Assembly (NCBI RefSeq): GCF_036010325.1
Contig: NZ_CP108549.1
Coordinates: 1,798,001 to 1,862,000 of the forward strand
Origin: Streptomyces sp. NBC_01210
GTDB lineage: Bacteria; Actinomycetota; Actinomycetes; Streptomycetales; Streptomycetaceae
Length of the DNA stretch: 64,000 bases
Direction of reading: 5' to 3'
Shown: piece by piece, positions 1 through 9,722 of the stretch
How positions within the stretch are numbered: the first letter of the stretch is position 1
How the letters are laid out: every line of letters starts with the position of its first letter
Translations under genes and position numbers: made by a program
The notes under the pieces: generated by a model
The model's input: only the letters and a program-made list of their open reading frames with translations
What the model was told of the DNA's origin: nothing
Databases searched by the model: none

Positions 1-19
1 CCCCGGGACGGACGGCCTC

Positions 20-1447
20 GTGGCAGGCGGGCGGCAGCCTGCCGGACCGGGCGAAAGGGGGCCGGGCGGCGCCCTCGCGGCCGAGAGGCCCGGCTCACCC
101 CAGCCGGCGGACCGCCCCGCCCGCGGCACGTCGGACCACGTGCCGCCCACCGGCACCGAGGCGGACCGGGCGCCCTCCGCCGGACCCCGCGCCTCCGACG
201 CGCCCGCAGGCGGAACGGCCCCGGCCGCCGCCCCCGCCGCCGCGGAAGCCCGACCAGGCCTGTCGGGCGACCGCCCCACTCCCGGCACGGTGGATGAGGA
301 ACCGCCCACCACCGGCGGAGCGACGCGCCGAGCCGGACCGGCCGCCGCCCACACGGCCGCGGGTCCTGGCCCCGCCCGGCCGGGCGAACCGCCCACCCAC
401 GCCACGGCGGAACGCGAGCCGCCCACCGGCCACCGCAGCGAGAGCAGCCCCCGGCCCACCAGCCGGGATGTCGCCAGGGCCGCCGGGGTTTCGCAGGCCA
501 CCGTGTCGCTCGTCCTCGGTGACAAGTGGCGCGGCAGAGTGTCCGAGCGGACCGCCGGGCTGGTGCGGGATGCCGCGCGCGAGCTCGGGTACCGGCCGAA
601 TCTCGCCGCCCGCAATCTGCGGCTCGGACGGACCAGGACCGCGCTGCTCGTCGTCCCGGCCCTCACTAATGAGTTCTTCGCCCGCGTCTACACGGGCGCG
701 GCCACCGTCGCCGCCGAGCACGGCTTCGGTGTGGTGCTCTACCCCTCCCCCGAAGGCATCGGCCCCGCCAAGGACCCCTTCGCCTCCGCCCGTGCCGCTC
801 TCGACGGGGTGATCGCCTCCTCCATGGCCGCCGAGGCGCTGACCGCCATCCGCGGCACGCACCTCCCGCTGGTGATGCTCGACAGCAACCCGGCCGACCC
901 CGGCGCCGTGGCCCATGTCAACCTCGATATCGCCGACGGCATGCGGCAGATGACGGACCATCTCCTCGCACTCGGCCACCGTCGCTTCGTCCATCTCGCC
1001 TCGGCCGTGGCCTCCTGGACCTTCGACGTACGGGCCCGGGCTCTCCACGAGCATCTGCGTGACGTCCCCGACGCCGTCGTACGGACTGTCCCCGCGCCGC
1101 TCGACGTGGGCAGCGCACGCGCGGCCGTGGAGCGGGCGCTCATCGGCCCGGGACCGCGGCCCACCGCCATCCTCTGCGACGACGACATCCTGGCCGCCGG
1201 AGCCTGCAAGGCGGTACGGCGGCTGGGCCTGCGGGTGCCCGAGGACATCTCCGTCACCGGCTTCGACGATCTCGCGCTCGCCACGGCCGTGGAGCCCGAG
1301 CTCACCACGGTGCGCCTGCCCGCGGAACGGGTCGGCGAGCGTGGCATGTCCGCGCTGCTCGCGGTCCTCGACGGCCGCCCGCCCGAGGAGGGCGATCTCC
1401 CGGTGAATCTGGTCATCCGGGACTCGTCGGCCGCCCCCTCCTCTTGA
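20..1447 (+). CDS. LacI-family transcriptional regulator with long disordered N-terminus
   Basis: DNA-binding regulator of the LacI/GalR family. The helix-turn-helix starts near residue 146 (TSRDVARAAGVSQATVSLVL) and is followed by a periplasmic-binding-protein-like effector domain that runs to the C-terminus (ALLVVPALTNEFFARV, CDDDILAAGACKAVRRLG, VTGFDDLALA). From the helix-turn-helix to the end is about 330 residues, the usual size of the whole family. The preceding ~145 residues are Pro/Ala/Gly/Thr-rich and look disordered. No ATG, GTG or TTG lies in frame just before the helix-turn-helix, so some extension is unavoidable, but the true start (position 20, 140, 290 or outside the window) cannot be fixed. 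From memory, S. coelicolor also has a LacI-type gene near prcA. The effector is unknown. Confidence 0.8.
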   Translation: MAGGRQPAGPGERGPGGALAAERPGSPQPADRPARGTSDHVPPTGTEADRAPSAGPRASDAPAGGTAPAAAPAAAEARPGLSGDRPTPGTVDEEPPTTGGATRRAGPAAAHTAAGPGPARPGEPPTHATAEREPPTGHRSESSPRPTSRDVARAAGVSQATVSLVLGDKWRGRVSERTAGLVRDAARELGYRPNLAARNLRLGRTRTALLVVPALTNEFFARVYTGAATVAAEHGFGVVLYPSPEGIGPAKDPFASARAALDGVIASSMAAEALTAIRGTHLPLVMLDSNPADPGAVAHVNLDIADGMRQMTDHLLALGHRRFVHLASAVASWTFDVRARALHEHLRDVPDAVVRTVPAPLDVGSARAAVERALIGPGPRPTAILCDDDILAAGACKAVRRLGLRVPEDISVTGFDDLALATAVEPELTTVRLPAERVGERGMSALLAVLDGRPPEEGDLPVNLVIRDSSAAPSS

Positions 1448-1499
1448 TCCCGTCCGTGCGGACCGGTCTTGAGCCCACGAGACCCGCCATGGAACCATC

Positions 1500-2562
1500 A
1501 TGATCATGATGAGTACGGCGGCGAATCCGATCGACGCGACGCTGATCGGAACGGCTCCCGCGACAGGCTGGATCGAGCCGCTCTCCGAGGGACGTCTTTC
1601 CGTCAGGACCGACGACCGGCTCGAGATACACGACCGGGAGGCGTTCCTCGCCGGCACGCCGTCCCCCACACAGTCGCTGCGCCTCCCGGCGCACTCCGCG
1701 GCGACCCCGTTGCCCGACGGCGGCGTCGTCGTCGCCGAGGGCACCCGAATCCGCGCCCTGGACCCCGACGGCAGCACCCGCTGGGAACTGCCCCACGCGC
1801 CCTGGCACGGCGGCCGGTGGAACCCCAGGCCACCGGGCGCCCCGGCCGCGAGCCCGGACGGCGGGCTCGTCAGTGTCGTGGTTCCGACGCTCGCCGACAG
1901 CGACACCCCGGCGGCGCTGGTCTACGACGATCCGCCCCGGCACCGGTACGCCCGCGACGCCCTGCTCCTCATCGACACCGCGTCCGGCCGGGTCAGAGCG
2001 CGGCGGCCGATCGGTGCGGTCGCCTCGGACGTGACGCAGCGGTGGCATCCGGACGGCTCGCTGCTCGCCCTCTCCTGCTGGACGGCCTGGTACAGCTGGT
2101 CGACCTGGTGGATCGAGCCGCGCCGGGACGGGCTGCACATCCGCGGCGGCACGACCATGCGCGAGGTGATCGACTTCCTGCCGGATACGTCGCGTGTGCT
2201 CACGCTGCGGCGCGCCGAGGCGATCGCCCCACCATGACGACCGTGACGAGCTCGCGTCACACGATGTGAGCGCCGATGACCCGGCCGGACTGCTCGACCT
2301 CGGCGAACTCGCCGTCGACCCCGACAACGACGTGTTCACCGCTGCGTATCTGCTCGATACCGCTCATGTCCTGGTCACCGGCCGGGTGTACCTTCCCGGG
2401 CGCCCGGCGGCGGTCCGCCACTGGCTCTGTGACACGGCGACGCTGCTGCCGCTCGGCCGGGTCCGCTACCCCGTGCCGGTCGGTGCTGAGGCGACCCCGC
2501 TCGGTGACGGGAGCTGGCTCACCCGGGACCGCGAACGCCTCCACCACTGGGCGCTCCCCTGA
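1500..2562 (+). pseudogene. Beta-propeller-like hypothetical gene broken by a frameshift
   Basis: Two consecutive reading frames together encode one protein. The first (1500-2237, 245 residues) has repeats such as LPDGGVVVAEGTRIRALDPD, typical of PQQ/WD-like beta-propellers, and stops at a TGA at 2235-2237. The second frame continues without a gap as HDDRDELASHDVSADDPAG and reaches 2562 with the same style (GRVYLPGRPAAVRHWLCD). Removing one base in the run of C at about 2228-2231 would join them into a protein of ~353 residues. Either the gene is decayed or the sequence has an indel error. Function is unknown. It lies between the LacI-type gene and prcA and converges with prcA. Confidence 0.65.
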
Positions 2563-2570
2563 GCCGGCGA

Positions 2571-2619
2571 TACGGCTGCGCCCCGGAACCGCACAAGGCG
2601 GTCCGGGGCGCAGCCGTGT
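2571..2619. terminator. Bidirectional hairpin terminator between convergent genes
   Basis: A stem of 15 perfect pairs (ACGGCTGCGCCCCGG with its complement), extended by five more pairs after a one-base bulge and closed by a short ACAA-type loop. It sits between the frameshifted gene and the end of prcA, where a convergent terminator is expected. There is no T-run, as is common in Streptomyces. Confidence 0.7.
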
Positions 2620-2674
2620 AAAGCCGTGTCTGCGGTTGTCGGCAGTCGTCTTCGGTCGCCGTCAGCGGTCCGGG

Positions 2675-3442
2675 CTACTCGCCGCCGCCCTCTTCCGTCT
2701 CCTCGGTGTCCGACGGGGCATCCGTCGGGGTCGACGCGGCGCCGTCGGCCTCGAGCAGCCGCGACAGCTGCCGCCCGACGATGCGCTTGAACTTCCGCTG
2801 CTGCGGTCGTGTGCGGTCCAGGACCGCCACCTCCAGCCGCTCCGCGGGGATCTCCCGGTCGTTGCCGTTGGCCTGGTTGGACAGGGCCTGGACGGCCAGC
2901 TTCAGTGCCTCCGCCAGCGACATTCCGTCACGGTGCCGCTGGTCGAGGTAGGTGCTGATCTGTTCGGAATTGCCGCCGACCGCGACCGAGCCGTGCTCGT
3001 CCACGATCGATCCGTCGTGCGGCAGCCGGTAGATCTGGTCGCCCTCAGGTGTGGCGCCGACCTCGGCGACGACCAGCTCCACCTCGTACGGCTTCTCGGC
3101 CGCACTGGAGAAGATCGTGCCCAGGGTCTGGGCGTAGACGTTGGCGAGCCCACGGGCCGTCACATCGTCGCGGTCGTAGGTGTATCCGCGCAGATCGGCG
3201 TAGCGCACGCCGCCGATCCGCAGGTTCTCGTACTCGTTGTACTTGCCGGCCGCGGCGAAGCCGATCCGGTCGTAGATCTCACTGAATTTGTGCAGGGCAC
3301 GGGACGGGTTCTCACCGACGAAGACGATGCCGTCGGTGTACTGCAGCACGACGAGGCTGCGACCACGGGCGATGCCCTTCCGGGCGTATTCCGCCCGGTC
3401 GGCCATGGCCTGCTGGGGTGAGACATAGAACGGCGTCGACAC
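2675..3442 (-). CDS. prcA: 20S proteasome alpha subunit PrcA
   Basis: Alpha-type subunit forming the outer rings of the actinobacterial 20S proteasome in the cytoplasm. The 255-residue protein has the conserved N-terminal segment [20 protein letters not shown] (H0 helix and gate region) and the alpha-type core ([20 protein letters not shown]). The last ~25 residues are acidic, Thr/Glu-rich and probably flexible. The start is a GTG at 3442. prcB ends 51 bp upstream, so the two are very likely co-transcribed. No N-terminal Thr active site is present, as expected for an alpha subunit. Confidence 0.97.
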   Translation of the reverse strand: MSTPFYVSPQQAMADRAEYARKGIARGRSLVVLQYTDGIVFVGENPSRALHKFSEIYDRIGFAAAGKYNEYENLRIGGVRYADLRGYTYDRDDVTARGLANVYAQTLGTIFSSAAEKPYEVELVVAEVGATPEGDQIYRLPHDGSIVDEHGSVAVGGNSEQISTYLDQRHRDGMSLAEALKLAVQALSNQANGNDREIPAERLEVAVLDRTRPQQRKFKRIVGRQLSRLLEADGAASTPTDAPSDTEETEEGGGE

Positions 3443-3493
3443 CGGCTATCCGTCCCTTTCTGTCAGTGGCATATCGGTTCGGAAGAAGGGGCA

Positions 3494-4339
3494 TCAGAGC
3501 AGCGAAGCGCGCGGGCCGTCGGGCCTTTCGAGGCGCCGCTCCAGGATCGACCGGGCGACCTCGGAGGACTCGGCCTCGGTGAGCTTGCGGAAGCCCTCGT
3601 CGCTGATGACGGTGACGATGGGGTAGATCCGCCGGGCCACGTCTGGCCCGCCGGTCGCCGAGTCGTCGTCGGCCGCGTCGTACAGCGCCTGGACGACCAG
3701 AGTGACGGCTTGCTGCTCGGTCATGTCGTCGTGGTACAGCTTCTTCATCGCCCCGCGGGCGAAGATCGAACCGGAGCCGGTGGCCGCGTAGCCGTGCTCC
3801 TCGGAGCGGCCGCCCGTCACGTCGTACGAGAAGATGCGGCCCTTCTCCCGGTCCACGTCGTAGCCCGCGAAGAGCGGCACGACGGCCAGGCCCTGCATGG
3901 CCATGCCGAGGTTGCCCCGGATCATGGTGGAGAGCCGGTTGGCCTTGCCCTCCAGGGAGAGCTGGGCGCCTTCGACCTTCTCGAAGTGCTCCAGCTCGAG
4001 CTGGAAGAGCTTGACCATCTCCACCGCCAGGCCGGCGGTGCCGGCGATGCCCACGGCCGAGTACTCGTCGGCCGGGAAGACCTTTTCGATATCGCGCTGG
4101 GCGATCATGTTGCCCATGGTCGCCCGACGGTCACCGGCGAGCACCACACCGCCGGGAAACGTCGTCGCGACGATGGTCGTGCCGTGCGGTGCCTCGATGG
4201 CGCCCTGCACGGGCGGCAGGACGCGCTTGCCGGGCAGCATCTCCGGGGAGTGCTGGCCCAGAAAGTCCATGAACGAGGACGAGCCGGGCGTCAGGAAGGC
4301 TGCCGGCAGACGCCCGGTGCTACGAGGGTTGGCTTCCAC
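3494..4339 (-). CDS. prcB: 20S proteasome beta subunit PrcB
   Basis: Catalytic beta subunit of the 20S proteasome. The 281-residue precursor carries a propeptide of 53 residues. The junction [11 protein letters not shown] exposes Thr54 as the N-terminal nucleophile after autocleavage. The mature chain shows [13 protein letters not shown], with the Asp and Arg/Lys region typical of the family. The GTG start at 4339 has a good ribosome site (GGAAGGAAACGC before it). It lies between pup and prcA on the same strand. The gap to pup is about 146 bp. Confidence 0.97.
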   Translation of the reverse strand: MEANPRSTGRLPAAFLTPGSSSFMDFLGQHSPEMLPGKRVLPPVQGAIEAPHGTTIVATTFPGGVVLAGDRRATMGNMIAQRDIEKVFPADEYSAVGIAGTAGLAVEMVKLFQLELEHFEKVEGAQLSLEGKANRLSTMIRGNLGMAMQGLAVVPLFAGYDVDREKGRIFSYDVTGGRSEEHGYAATGSGSIFARGAMKKLYHDDMTEQQAVTLVVQALYDAADDDSATGGPDVARRIYPIVTVISDEGFRKLTEAESSEVARSILERRLERPDGPRASLL

Positions 4340-4485
4340 GCGTTTCCTTCCGGATTGGCGGCGGCCCGCCGTGTCGGGCGCGGGCCGATCTTACGAACTG
4401 TGCACGGACCTTACCCGCGCCGTCGCCGGTCATCCGCCCCGGTGCCACCGGCTTTCGCCGACGGCACCGAGACGGACAACAGGTG

Positions 4486-4704
4486 CTACTCCCCGCCCTT
4501 TTGGACAAAGGAACGCACGAAGTCCTCGGCGTTCTCCTCGAGGACGTCGTCAATCTCGTCCAGTACGGAGTCGACGTCGTCCGACAGCTTCTCCTGGCGC
4601 TCCTTGAGGTCCTCCGAAGCCTGCGCTTCCTGCGTCTGCTCCTCGGTCTCCTCAGTGGAACGCGTGGCCTTCTGCTGTCCGCCGCCGGTGTCCTTGGTCG
4701 CCAT
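4486..4704 (-). CDS. pup: Prokaryotic ubiquitin-like protein Pup
   Basis: The 72-residue protein modifier is attached to substrate lysines and recognised by the ARC/Mpa ATPase. It is acidic and Gln/Glu-rich, with a disordered N-terminus and a helical C-terminal half (DDVDSVLDEIDDVLEENAED). It ends VRSFVQKGGE, so the C-terminal residue is already Glu72. In pathways where Pup ends in Gln, Dop must first deamidate it; here that step is unnecessary. The ATG at 4704 was chosen because the reading frame upstream of it encodes nothing recognisable and the 72-residue product matches the family length exactly. Neighbours are dop upstream and prcB downstream. Confidence 0.97.
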   Translation of the reverse strand: MATKDTGGGQQKATRSTEETEEQTQEAQASEDLKERQEKLSDDVDSVLDEIDDVLEENAEDFVRSFVQKGGE

Positions 4705-4841
4705 ATCCCTCACCCCGCTCGGTTTGCCCTGACGTGAGTTCGTTCGGTCAAGATCAGACCCTACAAGCAGGGTCCGACATCGGCCCCGCACTTGCCTCAA
4801 CGTCCGGGGACCACCTCGATGATTCCCGGACTGGAACCATT

Positions 4842-6353
4842 TCAGCCCCCGGACAGCACCCGGACCAGGTCTTCCGCGGTCCGGCACCGGTCCAGGAGCT
4901 CCTTGACGTGGTTGCGTGTACCGCGCAGCGGTTCCAGCGTCGGCACCCGCTGCAGCGAGTCCCGGCCAGGCAGATCGAAGATCACCGAGTCCCAGGAGGC
5001 CGCGGCGACATCGTCGGCGTACTGCTCCAGGCAGCGACCGCGGAAGTACGCACGGGTGTCCTCGGGCGGCTTCGTCCGGGCCCGCGCGACGTCCGGCTCG
5101 TCCAGGAGCCGTTTCATCTTCCCGCGGGCCGCCAGCCGGTTGTACAGGCCCTTCTCGGGGCGTACGTCGGCGTACTGGAGGTCCACCAGGTGCAGCCGTG
5201 CAGCGTCCCACTCGAGGTTGTCACGCCGCCGGTAGCCCTCCATGAGCTCCTTCTTGGCGATCCAGTCCAGCTCGCCGGACAGGCTCATCGGGTCGTTCTC
5301 GAGCCGGTTGAGCGTGTCCTCCCAGCGGATCAGGACGTCCTTGGTCTGTTCGTCGGCGTCCACGCCGAAGCGCTCCTCGACGTACTTCCGCGCCAGCTCG
5401 AAGTACTCCATCTGGAGCTGGACTGCGGTGAGTGTCCGGCCGCTGCGCAGCGTGACCAGCCGCTTAAGGGTCGGGTCGTGGGAGACCTGGTGCAGGGTGC
5501 GTACGGGCTGGTCGACGGCCAGGTCCACGGCGATGAAGCCGTCCTCGATCATCGACAGGACCAGGGCCGTGGTGCCCAGCTTCAGATAGGTCGAGATCTC
5601 CGACAGGTTCGCGTCGCCGATGATCACATGGAGCCTGCGGTATTTCTCGGCGTCCGAGTGCGGCTCGTCGCGGGTGTTGATGATGGGCCGCTTGAGGGTG
5701 GTCTCGAGCCCGACCTCGACCTCGAAGTAGTCGGCGCGCTGGCTGATCTGAAAGCCGTGTTCATGGCCGTCCTGGCCGATTCCGACCCGTCCGGCGCCGG
5801 TGACGACCTGGCGGGAGACGAAGAACGGCGTCAGGTGGCGCACGATGTCCGAGAAGGCGGTCTCCCGCTTCATCAGATAGTTCTCGTGGGTCCCGTAGGA
5901 AGCGCCTTTGTTGTCGGTGTTGTTTTTGTAGAGGTGGATCGGCTGGGCGCCGGGGAGCTGGGCCGCGCGCTCGGCGGCCTCCGCCATGATGCGTTCGCCG
6001 GCCTTGTCCCAGAGCACGGCGTCGCGCGGGTTGGTCACCTCGGGCGAGCTGTATTCCGGGTGGGCATGGTCGACGTAGAGCCGCGCACCGTTGGTGAGGA
6101 TGACATTGGCGAGGCCGATGTCCTCATCGGTGAGCTGGCTGGAGTCGGCGGCCTCGCGGGCGAGGTCGAAGCCGCGGGCGTCCCGCAGCGGATTCTCCTC
6201 CTCAAAGTCCCAGCGTGCGCGCCGCGCCCTGTGCATCGCCGCCGCGTAAGCGTTGACGATCTGGGACGAGGTGAGCATGGCATTGGCGTTCGGGTGGCCA
6301 GGGACGGAGATTCCGTACTCCGTCTCGATGCCCATTACTCGCCGTACGGTCAT
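4842..6353 (-). CDS. dop: Depupylase/deamidase Dop
   Basis: Member of the carboxylate-amine ligase-like PafA/Dop family; it removes Pup from substrates and, where needed, deamidates Pup. The N-terminal GIETEYG (Glu10) is the metal/ATP-binding motif. [12 protein letters not shown] holds Asp95, the equivalent of the catalytic Asp. Residues ~43-80 form the insertion (the Dop loop) that separates Dop from the ligase PafA. The length of 503 residues is normal. The ATG at 6353 follows AAGGAGGGCCGC, a strong ribosome site. Since Pup here ends in Glu, depupylation is its likely main job. Confidence 0.95.
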   Translation of the reverse strand: MTVRRVMGIETEYGISVPGHPNANAMLTSSQIVNAYAAAMHRARRARWDFEEENPLRDARGFDLAREAADSSQLTDEDIGLANVILTNGARLYVDHAHPEYSSPEVTNPRDAVLWDKAGERIMAEAAERAAQLPGAQPIHLYKNNTDNKGASYGTHENYLMKRETAFSDIVRHLTPFFVSRQVVTGAGRVGIGQDGHEHGFQISQRADYFEVEVGLETTLKRPIINTRDEPHSDAEKYRRLHVIIGDANLSEISTYLKLGTTALVLSMIEDGFIAVDLAVDQPVRTLHQVSHDPTLKRLVTLRSGRTLTAVQLQMEYFELARKYVEERFGVDADEQTKDVLIRWEDTLNRLENDPMSLSGELDWIAKKELMEGYRRRDNLEWDAARLHLVDLQYADVRPEKGLYNRLAARGKMKRLLDEPDVARARTKPPEDTRAYFRGRCLEQYADDVAAASWDSVIFDLPGRDSLQRVPTLEPLRGTRNHVKELLDRCRTAEDLVRVLSGG

Positions 6354-6531
6354 GCGGCCCTCCTTGCCCGGCGGCGCTCCCCTCCGGGAACGGCGCTCAA
6401 GTACCGCTGTCTCTCCGGTGCGTGTGCGGTGCCCGTCCCCGCACTGCGCGACTCGGCGGTACCGAAGAGCCTAGAACGCCTCTGCGCTGGTGGGGAGATC
6501 AATTGCGTCATTGCTCCGGTATGGCCGGACC

Positions 6532-6537
6532 TGTCAA
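6532..6537 (-). promoter_or_regulatory. Possible -35 box upstream of dop
   Basis: A perfect TTGACA on the minus strand lies about 180 bp upstream of the dop start, just after the hairpin that follows arc. Only a weak -10 (CAATGA) is found 18 bp further on, so this is a candidate promoter for dop-pup-prcBA, not an established one. Confidence 0.3.
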
Positions 6538-6543
6538 GAAAGC

Positions 6544-6583
6544 AACCGGCTGCGGATGCCCGGCCGGGCATCCGCAGCCGGTT
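6544..6583. terminator. Perfect 40-bp palindrome after arc
   Basis: The arms AACCGGCTGCGGATGCCCGG and their exact complement abut with no loop bases, giving a 20-bp stem. It begins a few bases after the arc stop codon and precedes dop. It most likely ends or attenuates the arc transcript and would separate arc from the dop-pup-prcBA unit. Confidence 0.65.
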
Positions 6584-6589
6584 TGCGTT

Positions 6590-8356
6590 CTACAGGTACT
6601 GCCCGGTGTTCGCCACCGTGTCGATGGAACGCCCTGTGTCCGCGCCCTGCTTTCCGGTGACAAGGGTGCGGATGAAGACAATCCGCTCGCCCTTCTTTCC
6701 GGAGATCCGGGCCCAGTCGTCCGGGTTGGTGGTGTTCGGCAGGTCCTCGTTCTCCTTGAACTCGTCCACGCAAGCCTGGAGGAGATGGGAGACCCGGAGG
6801 CCCTTCTGGTTGTGGTCGAGGAAGGCCTTGATGGCCATCTTCTTGGCCCGGTCGACGATGTTCTGGATCATCGCGCCGGAGTTGAAGTCCTTGAAGTACA
6901 GGACTTCCTTGTCGCCGTTGGCGTACGTGACCTCGAGGAAGCGGTTCTCCTCGGACTCCGCGTACATCTGCTCGACGACCGACTGGATCATCGCGTGTGC
7001 CGCGGCGTCCTTGGAGCCGTTGTGCTCGGAGAGGTCGTCCGAGTGCAGCGGCAGCGAAGCCGTCAGGTACTTGGCGAAGATGTCCTTCGCGGCCTCCGCG
7101 TCCGGACGCTCGATCTTGATCTTCACATCGAGCCGGCCGGGCCGCAGGATCGCGGGGTCGATCATGTCCTCGCGGTTGGAGGCGCCGATGACGATGACGT
7201 TCTCCAGGCCCTCCACACCGTCGATCTCGGCGAGCAGCTGCGGGACGATGGTGTTCTCCACGTCCGAGCTGACACCGGAACCACGGGTGCGGAAGAGGGA
7301 TTCCATCTCGTCGAAGAAGACGATGACGGGGGTGCCCTCACTCGCCTTCTCCCGGGCACGCTGGAAGACGAGGCGGATGTGCCGCTCGGTCTCACCGACG
7401 TACTTGTTGAGGAGCTCGGGGCCCTTGATGTTGAGGAAGTAGCTCTTCCCCGCGGGCTGGCCGGTCACCTCGGCGACCTTCTTGGCAAGGGAGTTGGCGA
7501 CCGCCTTCGCGATCAGCGTCTTGCCGCATCCGGGCGGGCCGTAGAGCAGGATGCCCTTCGGCGGCCGCAGTTCGTGCTCCTTGAAGAGGTCCGGATGGAG
7601 GTAGGGGAGCTCGACCGCGTCGCGGATCATCTCGATCTGGCCGCCCAGACCGCCGATCTTGTCGTAGTCGACGTCCGGGACCTCTTCGAGGACGAGTTCC
7701 TCGACCTCGCTCTTGGGAACGACCTCGTAGACGTAGCCGGAGCGGGGCTCGAGGAGCAGGGCGTCGCCGGGGCGGATGGTGATGTCCAGCAGCGGCTCCG
7801 CGAGCCGCACCACCCTTTCCTCGTCGGTGTGCCCGACCACCAGGGCGCGCTCGCCGTCCTCGAGGATCTCCTTGAGGGTGACGATGTCCCCGGCACGCTC
7901 GTACTCCATGGCCTCGACCACGTTGAGCGCCTCGTTGAGCATGACTTCCTGGCCGCGCCGGAGCTCGTCGAGCTCGACGCTGGGGCTCACATTCACCCGG
8001 AGCTTGCGGCCCCCGGTGAAGATGTCACATGTGCCGTCCTCATTCGCCTGCAGGAAGACACCGAAGCCGGCCGGCGGCTGTGCGAGCCGGTCGACCTCCT
8101 CCTTGAGGGCCACGATCTGGTCGCGGGCCTCGCGGAGTGTGTTGGCGAGCCGCTCGTTCTGTGCGGACACGCCGGCCAGGTTGGTCTGCAACTCGACGAT
8201 CCGCTCTTCGAGAATCCTCGTATGACGCGGAGAGTCGGCGAGCTTGCGGCGCAGGACGGCGATTTCCTGCTCGAGATAGGCAACCTGGCCGGCTGGGTCT
8301 TCAGACCCCCGCCCCGGCCGGATGCCGCGGTTGATGTCGTCGTCGTGGGCTGCCAC
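6590..8356 (-). CDS. arc: Proteasome-associated AAA ATPase ARC (Mpa homologue)
   Basis: Hexameric ATPase that binds Pup, unfolds the tagged substrate and feeds it to the 20S core. The order is a coiled coil (~20-75), tandem OB domains (~80-225) and an AAA module with Walker A GPPGCGKT, Walker B VIVFFDE and the arginine-finger region. The C-terminus ends NTGQYL, the penultimate-Tyr motif that docks into the alpha ring. The GTG at 8356 is preferred over the TTG at 8374 because GGAGG lies 8 bp before the GTG. The predicted length is 588 residues. A ferredoxin gene is divergent. Confidence 0.95.
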   Translation of the reverse strand: MAAHDDDINRGIRPGRGSEDPAGQVAYLEQEIAVLRRKLADSPRHTRILEERIVELQTNLAGVSAQNERLANTLREARDQIVALKEEVDRLAQPPAGFGVFLQANEDGTCDIFTGGRKLRVNVSPSVELDELRRGQEVMLNEALNVVEAMEYERAGDIVTLKEILEDGERALVVGHTDEERVVRLAEPLLDITIRPGDALLLEPRSGYVYEVVPKSEVEELVLEEVPDVDYDKIGGLGGQIEMIRDAVELPYLHPDLFKEHELRPPKGILLYGPPGCGKTLIAKAVANSLAKKVAEVTGQPAGKSYFLNIKGPELLNKYVGETERHIRLVFQRAREKASEGTPVIVFFDEMESLFRTRGSGVSSDVENTIVPQLLAEIDGVEGLENVIVIGASNREDMIDPAILRPGRLDVKIKIERPDAEAAKDIFAKYLTASLPLHSDDLSEHNGSKDAAAHAMIQSVVEQMYAESEENRFLEVTYANGDKEVLYFKDFNSGAMIQNIVDRAKKMAIKAFLDHNQKGLRVSHLLQACVDEFKENEDLPNTTNPDDWARISGKKGERIVFIRTLVTGKQGADTGRSIDTVANTGQYL

Positions 8357-8609
8357 GGTCCTCACCTCCTCCAAGGGGAGCTGGACGCTTCCTGACCCTA
8401 CCTGCGTGGGTGATGATTGAAACCCCTAGATCACAAAGACGGTAGGGGTGTGTCCGATCTTCACCCTTGCGCTCTCCCTTACGCCAGAGGAATACCCACC
8501 CAACAACATCGGAAAGCGGGCGGAGGTATCGTCGAAGCGTTCAACACCCGTCAGGGCTGGCACGACTTGCTTCACATTGCTACACCCGACGAAGGAAACG
8601 GCAGGAGAT

Positions 8610-8921
8610 ATGACCGTGCAGGACGAGGCCCCCACGGAAGGCGTCGGGGAGGCTCTGGAGGTCTGGATCGACCAGGACCTCTGCACAGGGGACGGGATCT
8701 GCGCCCAGTACGCCCCGGAGGTCTTCGAGCTCGACATCGACGGGCTCGCCTACGTGAAGAGCACCGAAGACGAACTGCTCCAGAACCCGGGCGCCACAAC
8801 GCCCGTACCCCTGCCGTTGCTGAGGGATGTCGTGGACTCCGCGAAGGAGTGCCCGGGCGACTGTATCCACGTACGTCGCGTTTCGGACAGGGTCGAGGTC
8901 TACGGACCCGACGCAGAGTGA
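8610..8921 (+). CDS. Small ferredoxin
   Basis: Cytoplasmic electron carrier of 103 residues. Cys25, Cys31, Cys81 and Cys85 are the only likely Fe-S ligands (LCTGDGIC and ECPGDC), the pattern of 3Fe-4S ferredoxins that serve cytochrome P450s and other oxidoreductases; a 4Fe-4S cluster is not excluded. The ATG at 8610 was chosen because CAGGAG lies 4 bp before it; the open frame upstream lacks family similarity. The gene is divergent from arc across about 250 bp. From memory this adjacency is conserved in Streptomyces. The redox partner is not in the neighbourhood. Confidence 0.85.
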   Translation: MTVQDEAPTEGVGEALEVWIDQDLCTGDGICAQYAPEVFELDIDGLAYVKSTEDELLQNPGATTPVPLPLLRDVVDSAKECPGDCIHVRRVSDRVEVYGPDAE

Positions 8922-8925
8922 CGGA

Positions 8926-9567
8926 TCACACACCGCGCGCTTCGGCAGGGGCGGTGCGTACGAACTTCCCGCCCTTCCACTGCCACTTGACCTTCTCCTG
9001 CTTGTCCGGGCAGCAGCTCGGGACATCGGGCGAGGAGTAGCCGAGCAGCGTCGCCGTGACCGCTCCGTCACGTACAGCGAAGTCGCCGACGCTCTGCTTC
9101 TGCACGGGCTCGAGCAGCGTCGCGACGACGCGCGGGCCCGTCCCATTGCCCCGGGTCAGTACGAAGATGGCACTCGGCGGGGTGCCGGAGCCTGCGTCGC
9201 AGCGGGCCACCACCACGGTCTCGGGGCTGCCGTCGCCGTCGAGATCGCCCGAGGCCTTCTTGGTCACCACACTTTTGGCGCCGCCGCACTCCAGCGGAAG
9301 CTGCACTCCCGCGGGGTCGGGCGCCGGGGCTGCGGCGGTGCTGATCTGCGGCTGCGAGCCCGGCTGGGACGCGGTGGCGGCCTTGGGCTGCAGCAGCCCG
9401 GCGGCCGCGACGACCGCTGCCATCGCCGTCGCGGTGGCGAGCCAGTGCACCGGGCGGGCGTCGGTGTGCGCGAGGTCCGGGACGGCGGAGGTCTGCACGC
9501 GGGATGTCTCCTGGGAAGGCGGTACCGGCGGGGAGTCAGCGACGGGAGGAAGTCTGCATCGTGCCAT
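8926..9567 (-). CDS. Membrane-anchored hypothetical protein
   Basis: Hypothetical protein of up to 213 residues. A hydrophobic segment at ~43-60 (LATATAMAAVVAAAGLL) would place the rest outside the cell as a single-pass anchored or cleaved protein. The exterior part has an FG-GAP-like or calcium-loop-like stretch, SGDLDGDGSPETVVVA, and four Cys (LECGG, VARC, SCC) that could form disulfides. The first ~40 residues are Pro-rich. The start is uncertain. The gene is 4 bp from the convergent ferredoxin and follows trmI after a terminator. Function is unknown. Confidence 0.65.
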   Translation of the reverse strand: MARCRLPPVADSPPVPPSQETSRVQTSAVPDLAHTDARPVHWLATATAMAAVVAAAGLLQPKAATASQPGSQPQISTAAAPAPDPAGVQLPLECGGAKSVVTKKASGDLDGDGSPETVVVARCDAGSGTPPSAIFVLTRGNGTGPRVVATLLEPVQKQSVGDFAVRDGAVTATLLGYSSPDVPSCCPDKQEKVKWQWKGGKFVRTAPAEARGV

Positions 9568-9654
9568 ACGTCACAGCGGGTGCGGAACAGTGGGGTCCGT
9601 AACTCTCACGTATAGACACCGACGTACACACGGTGTGGAGATGGTCAACGCGAT

Positions 9655-9705
9655 GACGCCGCCGCCGAGTTCTCCGTGGTGTCACGGGAACTTGGCGGCG
9701 GCGTC
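9655..9705. terminator. Hairpin terminator of trmI
   Basis: Long stem (GACGCCGCCGCCGAGTTC with its near-complement, one bulge and two G-T pairs) with a GTGT-type loop, starting 18 bp after the trmI stop. Confidence 0.7.
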
Positions 9706-9722
9706 GGTGCGTTGTGCGGGGG

